A DNA stretch of 64,000 nucleotides from Microbacterium sp. ET2 (GTDB taxonomy: Bacteria > Actinomycetota > Actinomycetes > Actinomycetales > Microbacteriaceae). The DNA is taken from contig NZ_CP128170.1 in the NCBI RefSeq assembly GCF_030347395.1, forward strand, positions 2,604,001-2,668,000, given 5' to 3'. Below the pieces are notes generated by a model. The model did no database searches. It was not told where the DNA came from and saw only the letters and a list, made by a program, of their open reading frames with translations. How positions within the stretch are numbered: position 1 is the first letter of the stretch; each line of letters opens with the position of its first letter. Positions 34,492 through 43,936 of this stretch are shown in pieces. Both the position numbers and the translations under genes were made by a program.

Positions 34492-35109
34492 GTGATCAGG
34501 GGGAAGGTTCATCCCGAGGCGACGGTCGGCGCGACGCGCCTTGCCGCGTTCACCGATGGCGTGTTCGCCATCGCGGCGACCCTCCTCGTGCTCGACCTCA
34601 CCACCCACGCGTTCGGCACGATTCAGAGCAACGACGAGATGTGGGGCGCGCTGGCGGCGATGGGTCCCCAGTTCTTCAACTTCGCCCTCAGCTTCCTGCT
34701 CCTGTGTCTGCTCTGGATGACCCACGTCGAGCAGTTCGAGTGGATCGTCCGGGTCGACGGCGTCATGATCTGGCTGAACAACATCCGGCTGCTCTTCATC
34801 GTCGTCGTGCCCTTCGCCACCGGCCTGACGACCGAGTACTCGACCTACACGGCCGGACGCGTCCTCATGCCGATCACCTTCTTCCTGGCGATCCTCACCA
34901 GCTGGCTGCAGTGGTCCTGGGCCGTGCGTCGCCGCGCCGACCTCATGCCCGACCTCCCCGAGGGCGACGCCCGCGCCTACGGCCGGGGCGCCCTCAGCGC
35001 GGTGATCATCTCGGTCGTCGTCGTGATCGTCTCGCCTTGGATCGGCTCGGCGGCGTTCCTGCTTTTCGTCTTCGACGGACTGCTCACCCGACTGCTGCGG
35101 GGACGCTGA
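34492..35109 (+). CDS. TMEM175-family potassium channel-like protein
   Basis: 205 residues, six membrane helices. ARLAAFTDGVFAIAATLLVLDL matches the helix-1 signature of bacterial TMEM175 (formerly DUF1211) proteins, which form K+-permeable tetramers or dimers lacking a P-loop filter. LLLCLLWMTHVEQFEWIVRVD and NNIRLLFIVVVPFATGL are also conserved. Its 3' end overlaps the convergent MFS gene by 26 bp. Confidence 0.87.
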   Translation: MIRGKVHPEATVGATRLAAFTDGVFAIAATLLVLDLTTHAFGTIQSNDEMWGALAAMGPQFFNFALSFLLLCLLWMTHVEQFEWIVRVDGVMIWLNNIRLLFIVVVPFATGLTTEYSTYTAGRVLMPITFFLAILTSWLQWSWAVRRRADLMPDLPEGDARAYGRGALSAVIISVVVVIVSPWIGSAAFLLFVFDGLLTRLLRGR

Positions 35110-36529
35110 CCTCCCCGTCGACCGCGTCCACCGAGTCCACGCTCGCCGAGCTCTCGCTCCGCCCGGCGGGAAGGAGCAGCGCGGCGAGGGTCGCGACCCC
35201 CAGCACGGCTGCGCCGAGGAAGACGGCCGGTCGCGCGGCGGCCACGTACTCGCCCGGAACCAGCGCGCCGCCCGCCCCGACGAAGATCGCCGTCATCACC
35301 GCCGTGCCGAGCGCGACGCCGAGCTCGCGCACCGTGGAGTTGACCCCCGACGCCTTGGCGTGGTCGACGAGTCCGAGGGTGGCGAGCAGGGCCGTCGCCG
35401 ACGGCGCGAAGACGAGCCCCATGCCGACCCCCGCCATGATGAAGGGCGCCACGAGCGCCGCGTAGGGAACATCGGATGACATCACCGCGGCGATCCACGC
35501 CAGCGCACCGCCCTGCAGGGCGAGCCCGACCACCAGCAGCGCCCGCGTGCCGACGCGCGGCGCGATGACGCCGGCGAGGGGAGCGATGAACATCGGGGCG
35601 AGGGTCCAGGGTGTCGTCTGCAGCGCCGCTTCGAGCGGCGTCGACCCCTGCTCGACCTGCAGGAACTGGATGAGGAGGAATACCGCGCCGAACGTGCCGA
35701 AGCTGAAGGCGAACCCGACGAGGTTGGTGATCGAGAACGAGCGGTCGCGGAAGAGTCGGAGCGGGACGAGCGGCGCCGCGGTGCGCGCCTGCCATAGGAC
35801 GAAGGCCAGGAGCAGGATGCCGCCGAGGGCGAGTTCGCCGATGACGCCGACCGTGTCCCACCCGTCGTCGTTGGCGCGGACGATCGCGTGCACCAGGGCC
35901 AGCACGCCGCCGGCGGCCAGCAGCGCGCCGGGGATGTCGATGCGCGCGCGCACGCCGAAGTCGTTCGGGAGCACGAGGAGGGCGAGGGGGACGGCGATGA
36001 GGGCGACCGGGACGTTGATCCAGAAGATCGCCTGCCACGTCCAGCCCTCCATGGTCGCTCCGCCGACGAGCGGTCCGACCGCGACGCCGAGCCCCGACAC
36101 CCCGCCCCAGATGCCGATCGCCAGCGGCCGGCGTGCGGGTGTGACCGCGCCGCTGAGGAGGGCGAGCGAGAGGGGCAGCACGCCCGCCCCGCCGAGGCCC
36201 TGCAGTGCGCGCGCGGCGATCAGCTGACCGGGGTCGGTGCTGAGGGCGGCGAGCACAGAGCCGAGACCGAAGACGCCGATGCCGATCGCGAACACGGTCC
36301 GGCGACCGAACCGATCCCCGAGGGCGGCCGCGACGAGGATCGCGCCGGCGAAGACCAGTGTGTACGCGTTGACGAACCACTGCAGCTCCTCGACGCTCGC
36401 CCCCATCTCGCGGCTCAGCACGGGGAGGGCATTGGTCATCACGAGGTTGTCGAGCGTCGCCATGAACATCGGCAGGGATGCCGCGGCGAGGACGAGGGCG
36501 AAGGGGCGGCGTGGCGGCGAGATGGGCAT
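35084..36529 (-). CDS. MFS multidrug exporter, DHA2 (EmrB/QacA) family
   Basis: 481 residues, 14 predicted helices. Motif A GDRFGRRTVFAIGIGVFGLGS, the acidic first helix MFMATLDNLVMTNALPVL with D in position, and the motif C-like GGVSGLGVAVGPLVGG identify a proton-driven drug exporter of the QacA type. ATG after AAGGAG. Divergent from the TetR gene at 36603, with two operator-like palindromes between them, so it is most likely the TetR target. Confidence 0.9.
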   Translation of the reverse strand: MPISPPRRPFALVLAAASLPMFMATLDNLVMTNALPVLSREMGASVEELQWFVNAYTLVFAGAILVAAALGDRFGRRTVFAIGIGVFGLGSVLAALSTDPGQLIAARALQGLGGAGVLPLSLALLSGAVTPARRPLAIGIWGGVSGLGVAVGPLVGGATMEGWTWQAIFWINVPVALIAVPLALLVLPNDFGVRARIDIPGALLAAGGVLALVHAIVRANDDGWDTVGVIGELALGGILLLAFVLWQARTAAPLVPLRLFRDRSFSITNLVGFAFSFGTFGAVFLLIQFLQVEQGSTPLEAALQTTPWTLAPMFIAPLAGVIAPRVGTRALLVVGLALQGGALAWIAAVMSSDVPYAALVAPFIMAGVGMGLVFAPSATALLATLGLVDHAKASGVNSTVRELGVALGTAVMTAIFVGAGGALVPGEYVAAARPAVFLGAAVLGVATLAALLLPAGRSESSASVDSVDAVDGEVSVPAAVG

Positions 36530-36544
36530 CGGGACTCCTTGGTT

Positions 36545-36560
36545 GTAATCGGATGATTAC
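36545..36560. promoter_or_regulatory. TetR operator 1
   Basis: Perfect palindrome GTAATC-GGAT-GATTAC, between the MFS and TetR genes. Confidence 0.75.
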
Positions 36561-36578
36561 TTACTGGAGCACAATGTA

Positions 36579-36594
36579 GTAATCGACTGATAAC
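36579..36594. promoter_or_regulatory. TetR operator 2
   Basis: GTAATC-GACT-GATAAC, the same palindrome with one mismatch, 34 bp from the first. Confidence 0.7.
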
Positions 36595-36602
36595 ATGTCA
36601 AC

Positions 36603-37256
36603 ATGGCCCCCTCACCGTCGACGTCGACCGCCTCTCCCGCCGACGCGGCGAGTGCCGCCCCCGCTCGGCGGATGAGCTCCGACGAGCGTCGCGAGCAGAT
36701 CATCGCCGCGGCGATCGCGATGTTCGGCGCCCGCGGCTACGAGGGAACGACCACTGACGACGTCGCCCGGGCCGCCGGCGTCAGCCAGCCGTACGTGGTG
36801 CGCCTGTTCGGCTCGAAGGAGAGCCTGTTCCTCGCCGCTCTCTCGGCGTCATCCGATGCCCTGATGGCTGCCTTCCGTGAGGCGCTCGCCGACGACGCAT
36901 CCGATCTCGAGCTCCCGCAGCGCATCGGCGACGCCTACGTGCAGCTGGTGAGCGTGCGGGGGCTGCACCAGACCCTGTCGCATGCCTGGCTGCTGGGCAG
37001 TCATCCGGTCATCGGACCCGCTGCCCGCGATATCTTCGCCGACGTGTGGCAGTTCTTCCGCGAGGAGGTCGGCTTCTCCGCCGAGGAGGCCAGCTCGTTC
37101 CTCGCGCAGGGGATGCTCATCAACGTCATGATCGGGATGCGACTGGTCGACGACTATGACACCGACCCGCGCATCACGGAGTTGATGCAGACGTGCTTCC
37201 CCTCCAAGCTCCCGCAGATCCTCGACATCGCTCCGCGCGCCGACGAACCCTGGTGA
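36603..37256 (+). CDS. TetR-family repressor of the adjacent MFS exporter
   Basis: 217 residues. The helix-turn-helix region runs from about 25 to 70: RREQIIAAAIAMFGARGYEG, then TTDDVARAAGVSQPYVVRLFGSKESLFLAAL. The C-terminal ligand domain is variable. A Ser/Ala/Pro-rich 20-residue leader precedes the HTH. Divergent transcription and twin palindromes in the 73-bp gap support auto- and cross-repression, with a drug-like ligand as inducer (inferred). Confidence 0.88.
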   Translation: MAPSPSTSTASPADAASAAPARRMSSDERREQIIAAAIAMFGARGYEGTTTDDVARAAGVSQPYVVRLFGSKESLFLAALSASSDALMAAFREALADDASDLELPQRIGDAYVQLVSVRGLHQTLSHAWLLGSHPVIGPAARDIFADVWQFFREEVGFSAEEASSFLAQGMLINVMIGMRLVDDYDTDPRITELMQTCFPSKLPQILDIAPRADEPW

Positions 37257-37273
37257 CAGGCGCGGGCCGGGCG

Positions 37274-37279
37274 TATCGT
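37274..37279 (+). promoter_or_regulatory. -10 element of the DUF2277 gene
   Basis: TATCGT, 7 nt before the ATG at 37287. Confidence 0.5.
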
Positions 37280-37286
37280 CGCTCGC

Positions 37287-37565
37287 ATGTGTCGGAACAT
37301 CCACACCCTCCACAACTTCGAGCCCGCAGCCTCGTCGGACGAGGTGCACGCCGCAGCCCTCCAGTACGTGCGGAAGATCGCCGGGACGACCAAGCCCTCG
37401 AAGGCCAACCAGGAGGCCTTCGACCGCGCCGTCGCCGAGATCGCCCATGTCACGCAGCACCTGCTCGACGACCTCGTCACCACGGCACCGCCGAAGAACC
37501 GCGAGGAGGAGGCTGCTAAGGCCCGCGCCCGCGCCGTGGCGTCGGGGCGCTACCAGGTCGCCTGA
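37287..37565 (+). CDS. DUF2277 family protein
   Basis: 92 residues. MCRNIHTLHNFEPAASSDEV, the KPSKANQEAFDRAV block and the basic C-terminus KNREEEAAKARARAVASGRY are hallmarks of DUF2277, a conserved small protein of unknown function. The invariant Cys2 suggests the start is right; it also fits the leaderless promoter. Confidence 0.9.
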   Translation: MCRNIHTLHNFEPAASSDEVHAAALQYVRKIAGTTKPSKANQEAFDRAVAEIAHVTQHLLDDLVTTAPPKNREEEAAKARARAVASGRYQVA

Positions 37566-37596
37566 GAACCCCCGCGGCCGCGTCAGACCCGGCGGG

Positions 37597-37602
37597 TAGG
37601 CT
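37597..37602 (+). promoter_or_regulatory. -10 element of guaB3
   Basis: TAGGCT, 6 nt before the GTG at 37609. Confidence 0.55.
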
Positions 37603-37608
37603 GGGACG

Positions 37609-38730
37609 GTGACCATGGAGATGGAGATCGGCCGCGCCAAGCGCGCTCGCCGCGCCTACACGTTCGACGACATCGCCGTCGTGCCCTCCCGGCGCACGAG
37701 GAACCCCGAGGATGTCTCCACGGCGTGGTCGATCGACGCATACCAGTTCGACATCCCGGTGCTCGGTGCCCCCATGGATTCCGTCGTCAGCCCGCGCACC
37801 GCCATCATGCTCGGCCAGCTCGGCGGACTCGGTGTGCTCGACCTCGAGGGTCTCTGGACCCGCTACGACGACCCCGAGCCGCTCCTCGCCGAGATCGCGA
37901 GCCTTCCTGATGCCGCAGCCACCCGCCGCATGCAGGAGCTCTACTCCGAGCCGATCAAGCCCGAGCTCGTCCGCGACCGGCTCGCCGAGATCCGCGCCGG
38001 CGGCGTGACCGTCGCAGGTTCTCTCACCCCACAGCGCACGGCCGAACTCTACGAGACCGTCGTCGCGGCGGGGGTCGACCTCTTCGTCATCCGCGGCACC
38101 ACCGTGTCGGCCGAGCACGTCTCGAGCGTGGCCGAGCCGCTGAACCTGAAGAAGTTCATCTACGACCTCGACGTGCCTGTCATCGTCGGCGGCGCCGCGA
38201 CCTACACCGCCGCACTCCACCTCATGCGCACCGGCGCCGCGGGGGTGCTCGTCGGCTTCGGCGGGGGAGCGGCTTCGACGACGCGCGCGACCCTCGGCAT
38301 CCACGCGCCGATGGCGACGGCGGTCGCCGACGTCGCCGGCGCGCGACGCGACTACCTGGACGAGTCGGGCGGACGCTATGTGCACGTCATCGCCGACGGC
38401 GGTGTCGGCACCTCCGGCGACATCGTCAAGGCTCTCGCGATGGGCGCTGACGCGGTGATGCTCGGCGTCGCGCTCGCACGCGCGACCGATGCGCCCGGCG
38501 GCGGGTTCCACTGGGGCCCCGAGGCCCACCACGCCAAGCTGCCGCGCGGTCGCCGCGTGAAGGTCGACCAGGTCACCACGCTCGAGTCGATCCTCTACGG
38601 GCCGGCGCCGGTCGCCGACGGCACCGCGAATCTCATCGGGGCGCTGAAGAAGTCCATGGCGACGACCGGCTACTCCGACCTCAAGGAGTTCCAGCGCGTG
38701 GAGGTCGTCGTCGCGCCCTACCCGCAGTGA
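37609..38730 (+). CDS. guaB3: GuaB3 family IMP dehydrogenase-like protein
   Basis: 373 residues. RRAYTFDDIAVVPSRRTRNPEDVST, the IRGTTVSAEHVSS loop in place of the catalytic-cysteine loop, and VIADGGVGTSGDIVKALAMGADAVMLG identify the actinobacterial GuaB3 group. It lacks CBS domains and the Cys of true IMPDH. Related proteins have been proposed to act on guanine nucleotides; the activity is uncertain for this one. The stop overlaps the SURF1 start. Confidence 0.93.
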   Translation: MTMEMEIGRAKRARRAYTFDDIAVVPSRRTRNPEDVSTAWSIDAYQFDIPVLGAPMDSVVSPRTAIMLGQLGGLGVLDLEGLWTRYDDPEPLLAEIASLPDAAATRRMQELYSEPIKPELVRDRLAEIRAGGVTVAGSLTPQRTAELYETVVAAGVDLFVIRGTTVSAEHVSSVAEPLNLKKFIYDLDVPVIVGGAATYTAALHLMRTGAAGVLVGFGGGAASTTRATLGIHAPMATAVADVAGARRDYLDESGGRYVHVIADGGVGTSGDIVKALAMGADAVMLGVALARATDAPGGGFHWGPEAHHAKLPRGRRVKVDQVTTLESILYGPAPVADGTANLIGALKKSMATTGYSDLKEFQRVEVVVAPYPQ

Positions 38731-39566
38731 TGACCCAGCCCGCCTCGCCGCCCCAGCCGGCTGCGCCGCAGGAGTTCCCGCCGACCCTCCGCGAGGTGAT
38801 GATCCGCCCGCAGTGGATCGCGCTCCTGGCGCTCTCACTCGTGGTCGCGGGCCTGTTCGCGTGGCTCGGCCAGTGGCAGCTCGGGCGCGCGATCGACACG
38901 GCGCCGCTTCCGCCCGGGGCGACCGAGCAGGTGCGCCCGCTCGACGAGGTGAGCCAGCCCGGCGAGTACCTTCCCGAGCCCTTCGTCGGGCAGCGGGTGA
39001 GCGTGACCGGTTCGTGGGTGCCCGGAGACTTCATCGTCGTCTCGTCGCGGTTCAACGAGGGGGTCGAGGGGTTCTGGGTGACGGGCCAGTTGCGCGTCGC
39101 CGACACCGCCTCACCCACGTCGATCGCCGTCGCAGTGGGGTGGGCGCCGACACAGGATGCCGCGGACGCGGCCGCCGAGCGACTGAACACCGATGCCGGG
39201 GCTGCACCGATCGCGATCGAGGGGCGGCTCATCTCCGACGAGGGGGCGGTGCCGCCGCCGTCGGGCGCAGACCCGCAGACCCTGATACGGATGTCGCCGG
39301 CCGCCCTGCTCTCCCGATGGAGCGACACCGCGGGACTGGACGTGTATCGGTCGTACATCGTCGCCGAGGTGCCGCAGGGGGGTCTCGACGAGATCGTCTC
39401 GGCGCCGCCCGAGGCGGGGTCGGCGGTGAACTGGCTGAACATCTTCTACGCCGCCGAGTGGGTCATCTTCGCGGGGTTCGCGTTCTACCTCTGGTATCGC
39501 CTCGCCAAAGACGCGTGGGAGCGAGAGGTCGAAGACCTCGAAGACGCTGCCGGCGAGACATCCTGA
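38727..39566 (+). CDS. SURF1 family cytochrome oxidase assembly protein
   Basis: 279 residues. The N-terminal membrane helix WIALLALSLVVAGLFAWLGQWQLGRAID is followed by an extracytoplasmic domain with the SURF1 motifs (GQRVSVTGSW, GFWVTGQLRV, VAVGWAPT). The second helix is WVIFAGFAFYLWYRLAKD. SURF1 proteins help insert heme a into aa3-type oxidase. The start is GTG 38727 or ATG 38730, both overlapping the guaB3 stop. Confidence 0.9.
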   Translation: MMTQPASPPQPAAPQEFPPTLREVMIRPQWIALLALSLVVAGLFAWLGQWQLGRAIDTAPLPPGATEQVRPLDEVSQPGEYLPEPFVGQRVSVTGSWVPGDFIVVSSRFNEGVEGFWVTGQLRVADTASPTSIAVAVGWAPTQDAADAAAERLNTDAGAAPIAIEGRLISDEGAVPPPSGADPQTLIRMSPAALLSRWSDTAGLDVYRSYIVAEVPQGGLDEIVSAPPEAGSAVNWLNIFYAAEWVIFAGFAFYLWYRLAKDAWEREVEDLEDAAGETS

Positions 39567-39588
39567 ATCGGCGCTCCGGCACGGCCGG

Positions 39589-39594
39589 TAGACT
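39589..39594 (+). promoter_or_regulatory. -10 element of the DUF3817-guaA operon
   Basis: TAGACT, 7 nt before the ATG at 39602. Confidence 0.55.
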
Positions 39595-39601
39595 CGGAGG
39601 C

Positions 39602-40132
39602 ATGCCGCGTGCCCCGAAACTCGCCTCATTTCCGGCGATCCGCGGAGCGCTGACCTTCTACCAGATCTGCTCGATCATCACCGGTGTCGGCCTGCTCCTG
39701 CTCGTCGCGGAGATGATCCTGAAGTACACCCCGCTGCACATCGAACTGTTCGCGGGAGGCTCTGGCGGGTTCCTCTGGTTCGCGCCCGTCATCGCCGGCG
39801 CCGACTGCCTGTGGTGGTCGCTGTTCCTCCCGGCGACCAACGGCTGCGAGATGATCTCCACCGGCGACGGGTTCAACATCTCGCTGTTCATCCTCGTCGC
39901 GCACGGCTGGTTCTACGTCGTCTACCTCTTCGCCTGCTTCCGCATCTGGAGCCTCATGCGGTGGCCGTTCCTGCGCTTCATCACCCTCGCCCTGGGCGGC
40001 GTCGTGCCGCTGCTGTCGTTCTTCATGGAGGCGCGGGTGGCCCGCGAGGTCCGCCGTTACCTCGCCGAGCGCGAGGCCGCTGCCGCGGCATCCGACTCTC
40101 CCACCGTCCCCGCTTCGGAAGGTACCCGGTGA
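39602..40132 (+). CDS. DUF3817 membrane protein
   Basis: 176 residues with three or four helices. The sequence [49 protein letters not shown] and [21 protein letters not shown] is the DUF3817 pattern (YxxxxxxTGxxLLxLxxExxLKY). It is commonly found beside guaA in Actinobacteria. Function unknown. The stop overlaps guaA by 4 nt. Confidence 0.92.
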   Translation: MPRAPKLASFPAIRGALTFYQICSIITGVGLLLLVAEMILKYTPLHIELFAGGSGGFLWFAPVIAGADCLWWSLFLPATNGCEMISTGDGFNISLFILVAHGWFYVVYLFACFRIWSLMRWPFLRFITLALGGVVPLLSFFMEARVAREVRRYLAEREAAAAASDSPTVPASEGTR

Positions 40133-41709
40133 CCGAACAGACCGAGACGTCCCAGCGTCCCGTCCTCGTCGTCGACTTCGGCGCGCAGTACGCGCAGCTG
40201 ATCGCCCGACGCGTGCGCGAGGCGGGGGTGTACAGCGAGATCGTGCCGCACACCGCCACGCCCGACGAGATCGCCGCGCGCGAGCCCGTCGGCATCATCC
40301 TCTCCGGCGGGCCCTCGTCGGTCTACGAGGACGGCGCTCCGGCCCTCGACCCGGGCGTCCTCGAGCTCGGGGTCCCGACCCTGGGCATCTGCTACGGCTT
40401 CCAGGCCATGGCGAAGGCCCTCGGCGGGGAGGTCGCGCACACCGGACTTCGCGAGTACGGTGCGACCGACGCCACGATCGTGACCGAGGGGACGCTGCTG
40501 GAGGGCCAGCCCCCCGAGCAGAACGTCTGGATGAGCCACGGCGACCAGGTCGCCAAGGCCCCCGACGGTTTCGACGTGCTCGCCCGCACCGCCGCAACCC
40601 CCGTCGCCGCGTTCGCGAACGATGCCCGTCGGCTGTACGGCGTGCAGTGGCATCCCGAGGTCAAGCACACCGACCACGGTCAGGCGGTGCTCGAGAACTT
40701 CCTGCACAAGGCTGCGGGGCTCCCCGCCGACTGGAACAGCGGAAACGTCATCGCCGAGCAGGTCGAGAAGATCCGCGCCCAGGTCGGCGGAGCCCGCGTC
40801 ATCTCGGCCCTGTCAGGCGGGGTCGACTCGGCTGTGTCGACGGCGCTCGTCCACCGCGCGGTCGGCGATCAGCTCACCGCGATCTTCGTCGACCACGGGC
40901 TGCTGCGGAAGGGCGAGCGCGAGCAGGTCGAGAACGACTACGTCGCCTCTACGGGCGTGCGCCTGGTCACCGTCGACGCGCGCGAGCAGTTCCTCACCGC
41001 GCTCGAGGGGGTCTCCGACCCGGAGCAGAAGCGCAAGATCATCGGGCGCGAGTTCATCCGCGCGTTCGAGGGGGCGGAGCGAGACCTCGTCGCCGAGGCG
41101 GCGGCCGACGGCGAGCCGATCCGATTCCTCGTGCAGGGGACGCTCTACCCCGACGTCGTCGAGTCCGGCGGTGGCACGGGGGCGGCGAACATCAAGTCGC
41201 ACCACAACGTCGGGGGTCTTCCCGAAGACCTGCAGTTCGAGCTCGTCGAGCCGCTGCGCACCCTCTTCAAGGACGAGGTCCGCGCGATCGGGCGCGAGCT
41301 CGGCCTCCCGGAGGCGATCGTGGCGCGCCAGCCCTTTCCGGGGCCCGGCCTCGGCATCCGGATCGTCGGTGAGGTCACCGCTGACCGTCTCGAGATTCTG
41401 CGTGATGCCGACGCCATCGCGCGGGCCGAGCTGACCAAGGCGGGCCTGGACGGCGAGATCTGGCAGTGCCCCGTGGTGCTCCTGGCCGACGTGCGCTCGG
41501 TCGGCGTGCAGGGGGATGGCCGCACCTACGGTCATCCGATCGTCCTGCGCCCCGTGTCGTCGGAAGATGCGATGACGGCCGACTGGACGCGCCTTCCCTA
41601 CGACGTGCTGTCGAAGATCTCCAACCGCATCACCAACGAGGTCCGCGAGGTCAACCGGGTGGTGCTCGACGTCACGTCCAAGCCCCCCGGCACCATCGAG
41701 TGGGAGTGA
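40129..41709 (+). CDS. guaA: GMP synthase (glutamine-hydrolysing)
   Basis: 526 residues; makes GMP from XMP with ATP and glutamine. The class I glutaminase domain (about 15-210) has the nucleophile in [11 protein letters not shown] and the QWHPEV histidine. The ATP-pyrophosphatase P-loop [20 protein letters not shown] is at about 225. The dimerisation domain ends KPPGTIEWE, the invariant C-terminus. GTG at 40129 has GGAAGG upstream. With guaB and guaB3 it makes a loose GMP-synthesis neighbourhood. Confidence 0.97.
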   Translation: MTEQTETSQRPVLVVDFGAQYAQLIARRVREAGVYSEIVPHTATPDEIAAREPVGIILSGGPSSVYEDGAPALDPGVLELGVPTLGICYGFQAMAKALGGEVAHTGLREYGATDATIVTEGTLLEGQPPEQNVWMSHGDQVAKAPDGFDVLARTAATPVAAFANDARRLYGVQWHPEVKHTDHGQAVLENFLHKAAGLPADWNSGNVIAEQVEKIRAQVGGARVISALSGGVDSAVSTALVHRAVGDQLTAIFVDHGLLRKGEREQVENDYVASTGVRLVTVDAREQFLTALEGVSDPEQKRKIIGREFIRAFEGAERDLVAEAAADGEPIRFLVQGTLYPDVVESGGGTGAANIKSHHNVGGLPEDLQFELVEPLRTLFKDEVRAIGRELGLPEAIVARQPFPGPGLGIRIVGEVTADRLEILRDADAIARAELTKAGLDGEIWQCPVVLLADVRSVGVQGDGRTYGHPIVLRPVSSEDAMTADWTRLPYDVLSKISNRITNEVREVNRVVLDVTSKPPGTIEWE

Positions 41710-41852
41710 CCGCGAGGGGCGGTGGCGGCGTGAGGCGGGCTGGCGGCGCGCGGGAGGTCATCGACGCGCCGGAGGATGGATGTCGGCGGAGTAACCTCTG
41801 CTGAGCGGATCTCCTCCCGCGTGCCGCGACGTGAGGAGGGGAAGATAGAACC

Positions 41853-43250
41853 GTGACCGTCTTCCCCGACGCCGAGTACGTCATCCTCTCCAGCCGCCTG
41901 ATCCCCGACCGGGACGGCGGATACACCCTCGCGACCCTGGCGCGGGCGCGCCAGATGGCCGCCGCCGGCGTGCACGGCGGCCGGGGGCCGCTCCTCCTCA
42001 CGGTCGACCCCGGCACCCCCGAGGAGCATGCGCATCACCGCGCCGTCTTCGACGGACGCGATCTCATCGTCGGCGCCGACCGCATGCGGAACCTCTTCGA
42101 CGAGGCGATCGGAGCGGATGGCGGCGCCGCCGCGTGGCTGCTCGATGCGGCGCATCCCGGCGATGCCGATCCGGCCCTGCAGTATCGGCCGGCGCCCGCC
42201 GAGCGCCCCGCCCTGTCGCTGCCGGTGATTCCCGATGACCCCGACTGGCACATCACGACAGCCCCGATCGCCGTGCACGGCCCCGATGGGCGGGTGCGCG
42301 GCATCGTCCCGGGGTTCGGCGCGCTCTACCGCGCGTGGCTCGACCACGTGGTGGCCGGGCTTCGGGCGGATGACCCGGCGCGGCCGGTCATCGTCGTGTG
42401 CGAGTCGCGACAGCTCGGCGAGTTGCTCGCGGGGTGGGACGACCCTGACGTGCGGCTGCTGCATCCGATCCACACCGTGCACATGGAGCCGCCTTACACG
42501 CCCGACGCCGAGACGAACGCCCTGTGGGAGCGGTGGTTCAGCGTCGCCGAGAGGTTCGACGCGGTGCTCTGGCCGACCGCCGCGCAGCGCGACGCGATCC
42601 AGAAGCGGTTCGGCGCCTCGAACGTGCACATCGTCGTGCCGAACGCGGTGCCCGCCGCGTCGGCGGTCGCGCCGCTCGCCGGCCGCGACCCGCACCAGGT
42701 CGTGATGCTCAACCGGCTGGCGTTCCAGAAGCGGGTCGATCACGCCGTGAGGGCATTCGCGGGTGTCATCCGGGTGCTTCCGGAGGCGCGGCTCGACATC
42801 TACGGTGACGGGCCGCTGCGCGGCGAGGTGCAGGCTCTCATCGACGAGCTCGGTGTCGGTTCGCACGTCGTGCTGCGAGGACCCACGGATGACCCGGGGC
42901 GGGTGCTCGACCACGCCGCCGTCTTCCTCTCCACCTCCCGGCATGAGGGGCAGGGGCTCTCGCTCGCGGAGGCGCTCGTGCGGGGGTGCCCGGTCGTCGC
43001 GTACGACGCGCCCTTCGGGCCGGCCGAGGCGCTCGCCGGGGGCGGCGGACTGCTCGTGCCGAACGGCGACGTCGAGGCGATGACGCAGGCGCTGGTGCGC
43101 GTGCTCACCGACCTCGACCTGCGGCACCGGCTGTCGGTGGAGGCGGTGGAGGCGGCGCGGCGAATCGAGCCCGAGCACGTGATGGCGGCGTTGGCCGGCG
43201 CGGTCCGCGACGTGCTGGCTCGTCCGTCCCGGCGCTCTGCCCTGAGCTGA
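41853..43250 (+). CDS. GT4 glycosyltransferase, TagE/GtfA-like
   Basis: 465 residues, GT-B fold. The C-terminal half has VVMLNRLAFQKRVDHAVRAF, LDIYGDGPLRGEVQALI, and the nucleotide-sugar block RHEGQGLSLAEALVRGCPVV (E-x7-E type, retaining). The overall layout is closest to poly(glycerol-phosphate) alpha-glucosyltransferases and related enzymes that decorate wall polymers; the real acceptor is unknown. The GTG start has GAGGGGAAG upstream. A 143-nt gap separates it from guaA, with a TAACCT hexamer near 41792. Confidence 0.82.
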   Translation: MTVFPDAEYVILSSRLIPDRDGGYTLATLARARQMAAAGVHGGRGPLLLTVDPGTPEEHAHHRAVFDGRDLIVGADRMRNLFDEAIGADGGAAAWLLDAAHPGDADPALQYRPAPAERPALSLPVIPDDPDWHITTAPIAVHGPDGRVRGIVPGFGALYRAWLDHVVAGLRADDPARPVIVVCESRQLGELLAGWDDPDVRLLHPIHTVHMEPPYTPDAETNALWERWFSVAERFDAVLWPTAAQRDAIQKRFGASNVHIVVPNAVPAASAVAPLAGRDPHQVVMLNRLAFQKRVDHAVRAFAGVIRVLPEARLDIYGDGPLRGEVQALIDELGVGSHVVLRGPTDDPGRVLDHAAVFLSTSRHEGQGLSLAEALVRGCPVVAYDAPFGPAEALAGGGGLLVPNGDVEAMTQALVRVLTDLDLRHRLSVEAVEAARRIEPEHVMAALAGAVRDVLARPSRRSALS

Positions 43251-43294
43251 TCCGCCGAGGGCCGCGCAGGCGGCCGCGGCCGTGGCATCCGTCG

Positions 43295-43300
43295 CACGAT
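43295..43300 (+). promoter_or_regulatory. -10-like element of the clpP pair
   Basis: CACGAT (compare TACGAT before coaA and glmS), 6 nt before the ATG at 43307. Confidence 0.4.
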
Positions 43301-43306
43301 GAGTCC

Positions 43307-43936
43307 ATGTCAGATCAACCACGCCCTCCGGCGTTCGGGCCCGAGGCCCGACGCGAACTGTTCCATCACCGGGTGCTCGTGCTCGACGGCGCGCTCGACG
43401 ACGACAACGGCACGCTGCTCACCACCCAGCTGCTGACCCTCGCGGCGGAGGACGAGACCGCCGACATCGCCCTGTGGATCCACTCGCCCGGCGGCTCGGT
43501 GCCGGCGATGCTCGCCATCCGCGACGTGATGAGGTTGATCCCCAACGACGTCGCGACCCTCGCCTTCGGCATGGCCGCCAGCGCCGGACAGTTCCTGCTG
43601 TCGGCCGGGACGAAGGGGAAGCGCCGCGCGCTCCCGCACGCGCGGGTGCTGATGCACCAGGGTTCGGCCGGCATCGGCGGGTCGGCTGTCGAGGTGGAGA
43701 TGCAGGCCGACGACCTCCGCCACACCCGCGACACCGTCCTCGCACTCATCGCCGCCGACACCGGGCAGCCGGTGGACCGGATCTTCGACGACTCCCTCCA
43801 CGACCGCTGGTACACCGCCACTGAGGCGCAGGTGTACGGCTTCATCGACGGCATCGTCGACGGGTTCGACCAGGTCGTGCCGCGCCCGCGGCGGCCGGCC
43901 GGTCTCAGCGTCGGCGCAACGGAGGCGGCGGCGTGA
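43307..43936 (+). CDS. clpP: ClpP-family serine protease, active type
   Basis: 209 residues. The catalytic Ser92 lies in AFGMAASAGQFLLSAGTKGKR, the His in HARVLMHQGSAGIGG, and the Asp in DSLHDRWYTATEAQ. IHSPGGSVPAMLAIRDVM is the oxyanion-side motif. It forms ATP-dependent protease rings with a Clp ATPase. Together with the next gene it makes a ClpP pair, overlapping by 4 nt; Streptomyces clpP3-clpP4 is the nearest analogue by layout. The main clpP1P2 operon with clpX, expected in actinobacteria, is not in this window. Confidence 0.92.
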   Translation: MSDQPRPPAFGPEARRELFHHRVLVLDGALDDDNGTLLTTQLLTLAAEDETADIALWIHSPGGSVPAMLAIRDVMRLIPNDVATLAFGMAASAGQFLLSAGTKGKRRALPHARVLMHQGSAGIGGSAVEVEMQADDLRHTRDTVLALIAADTGQPVDRIFDDSLHDRWYTATEAQVYGFIDGIVDGFDQVVPRPRRPAGLSVGATEAAA

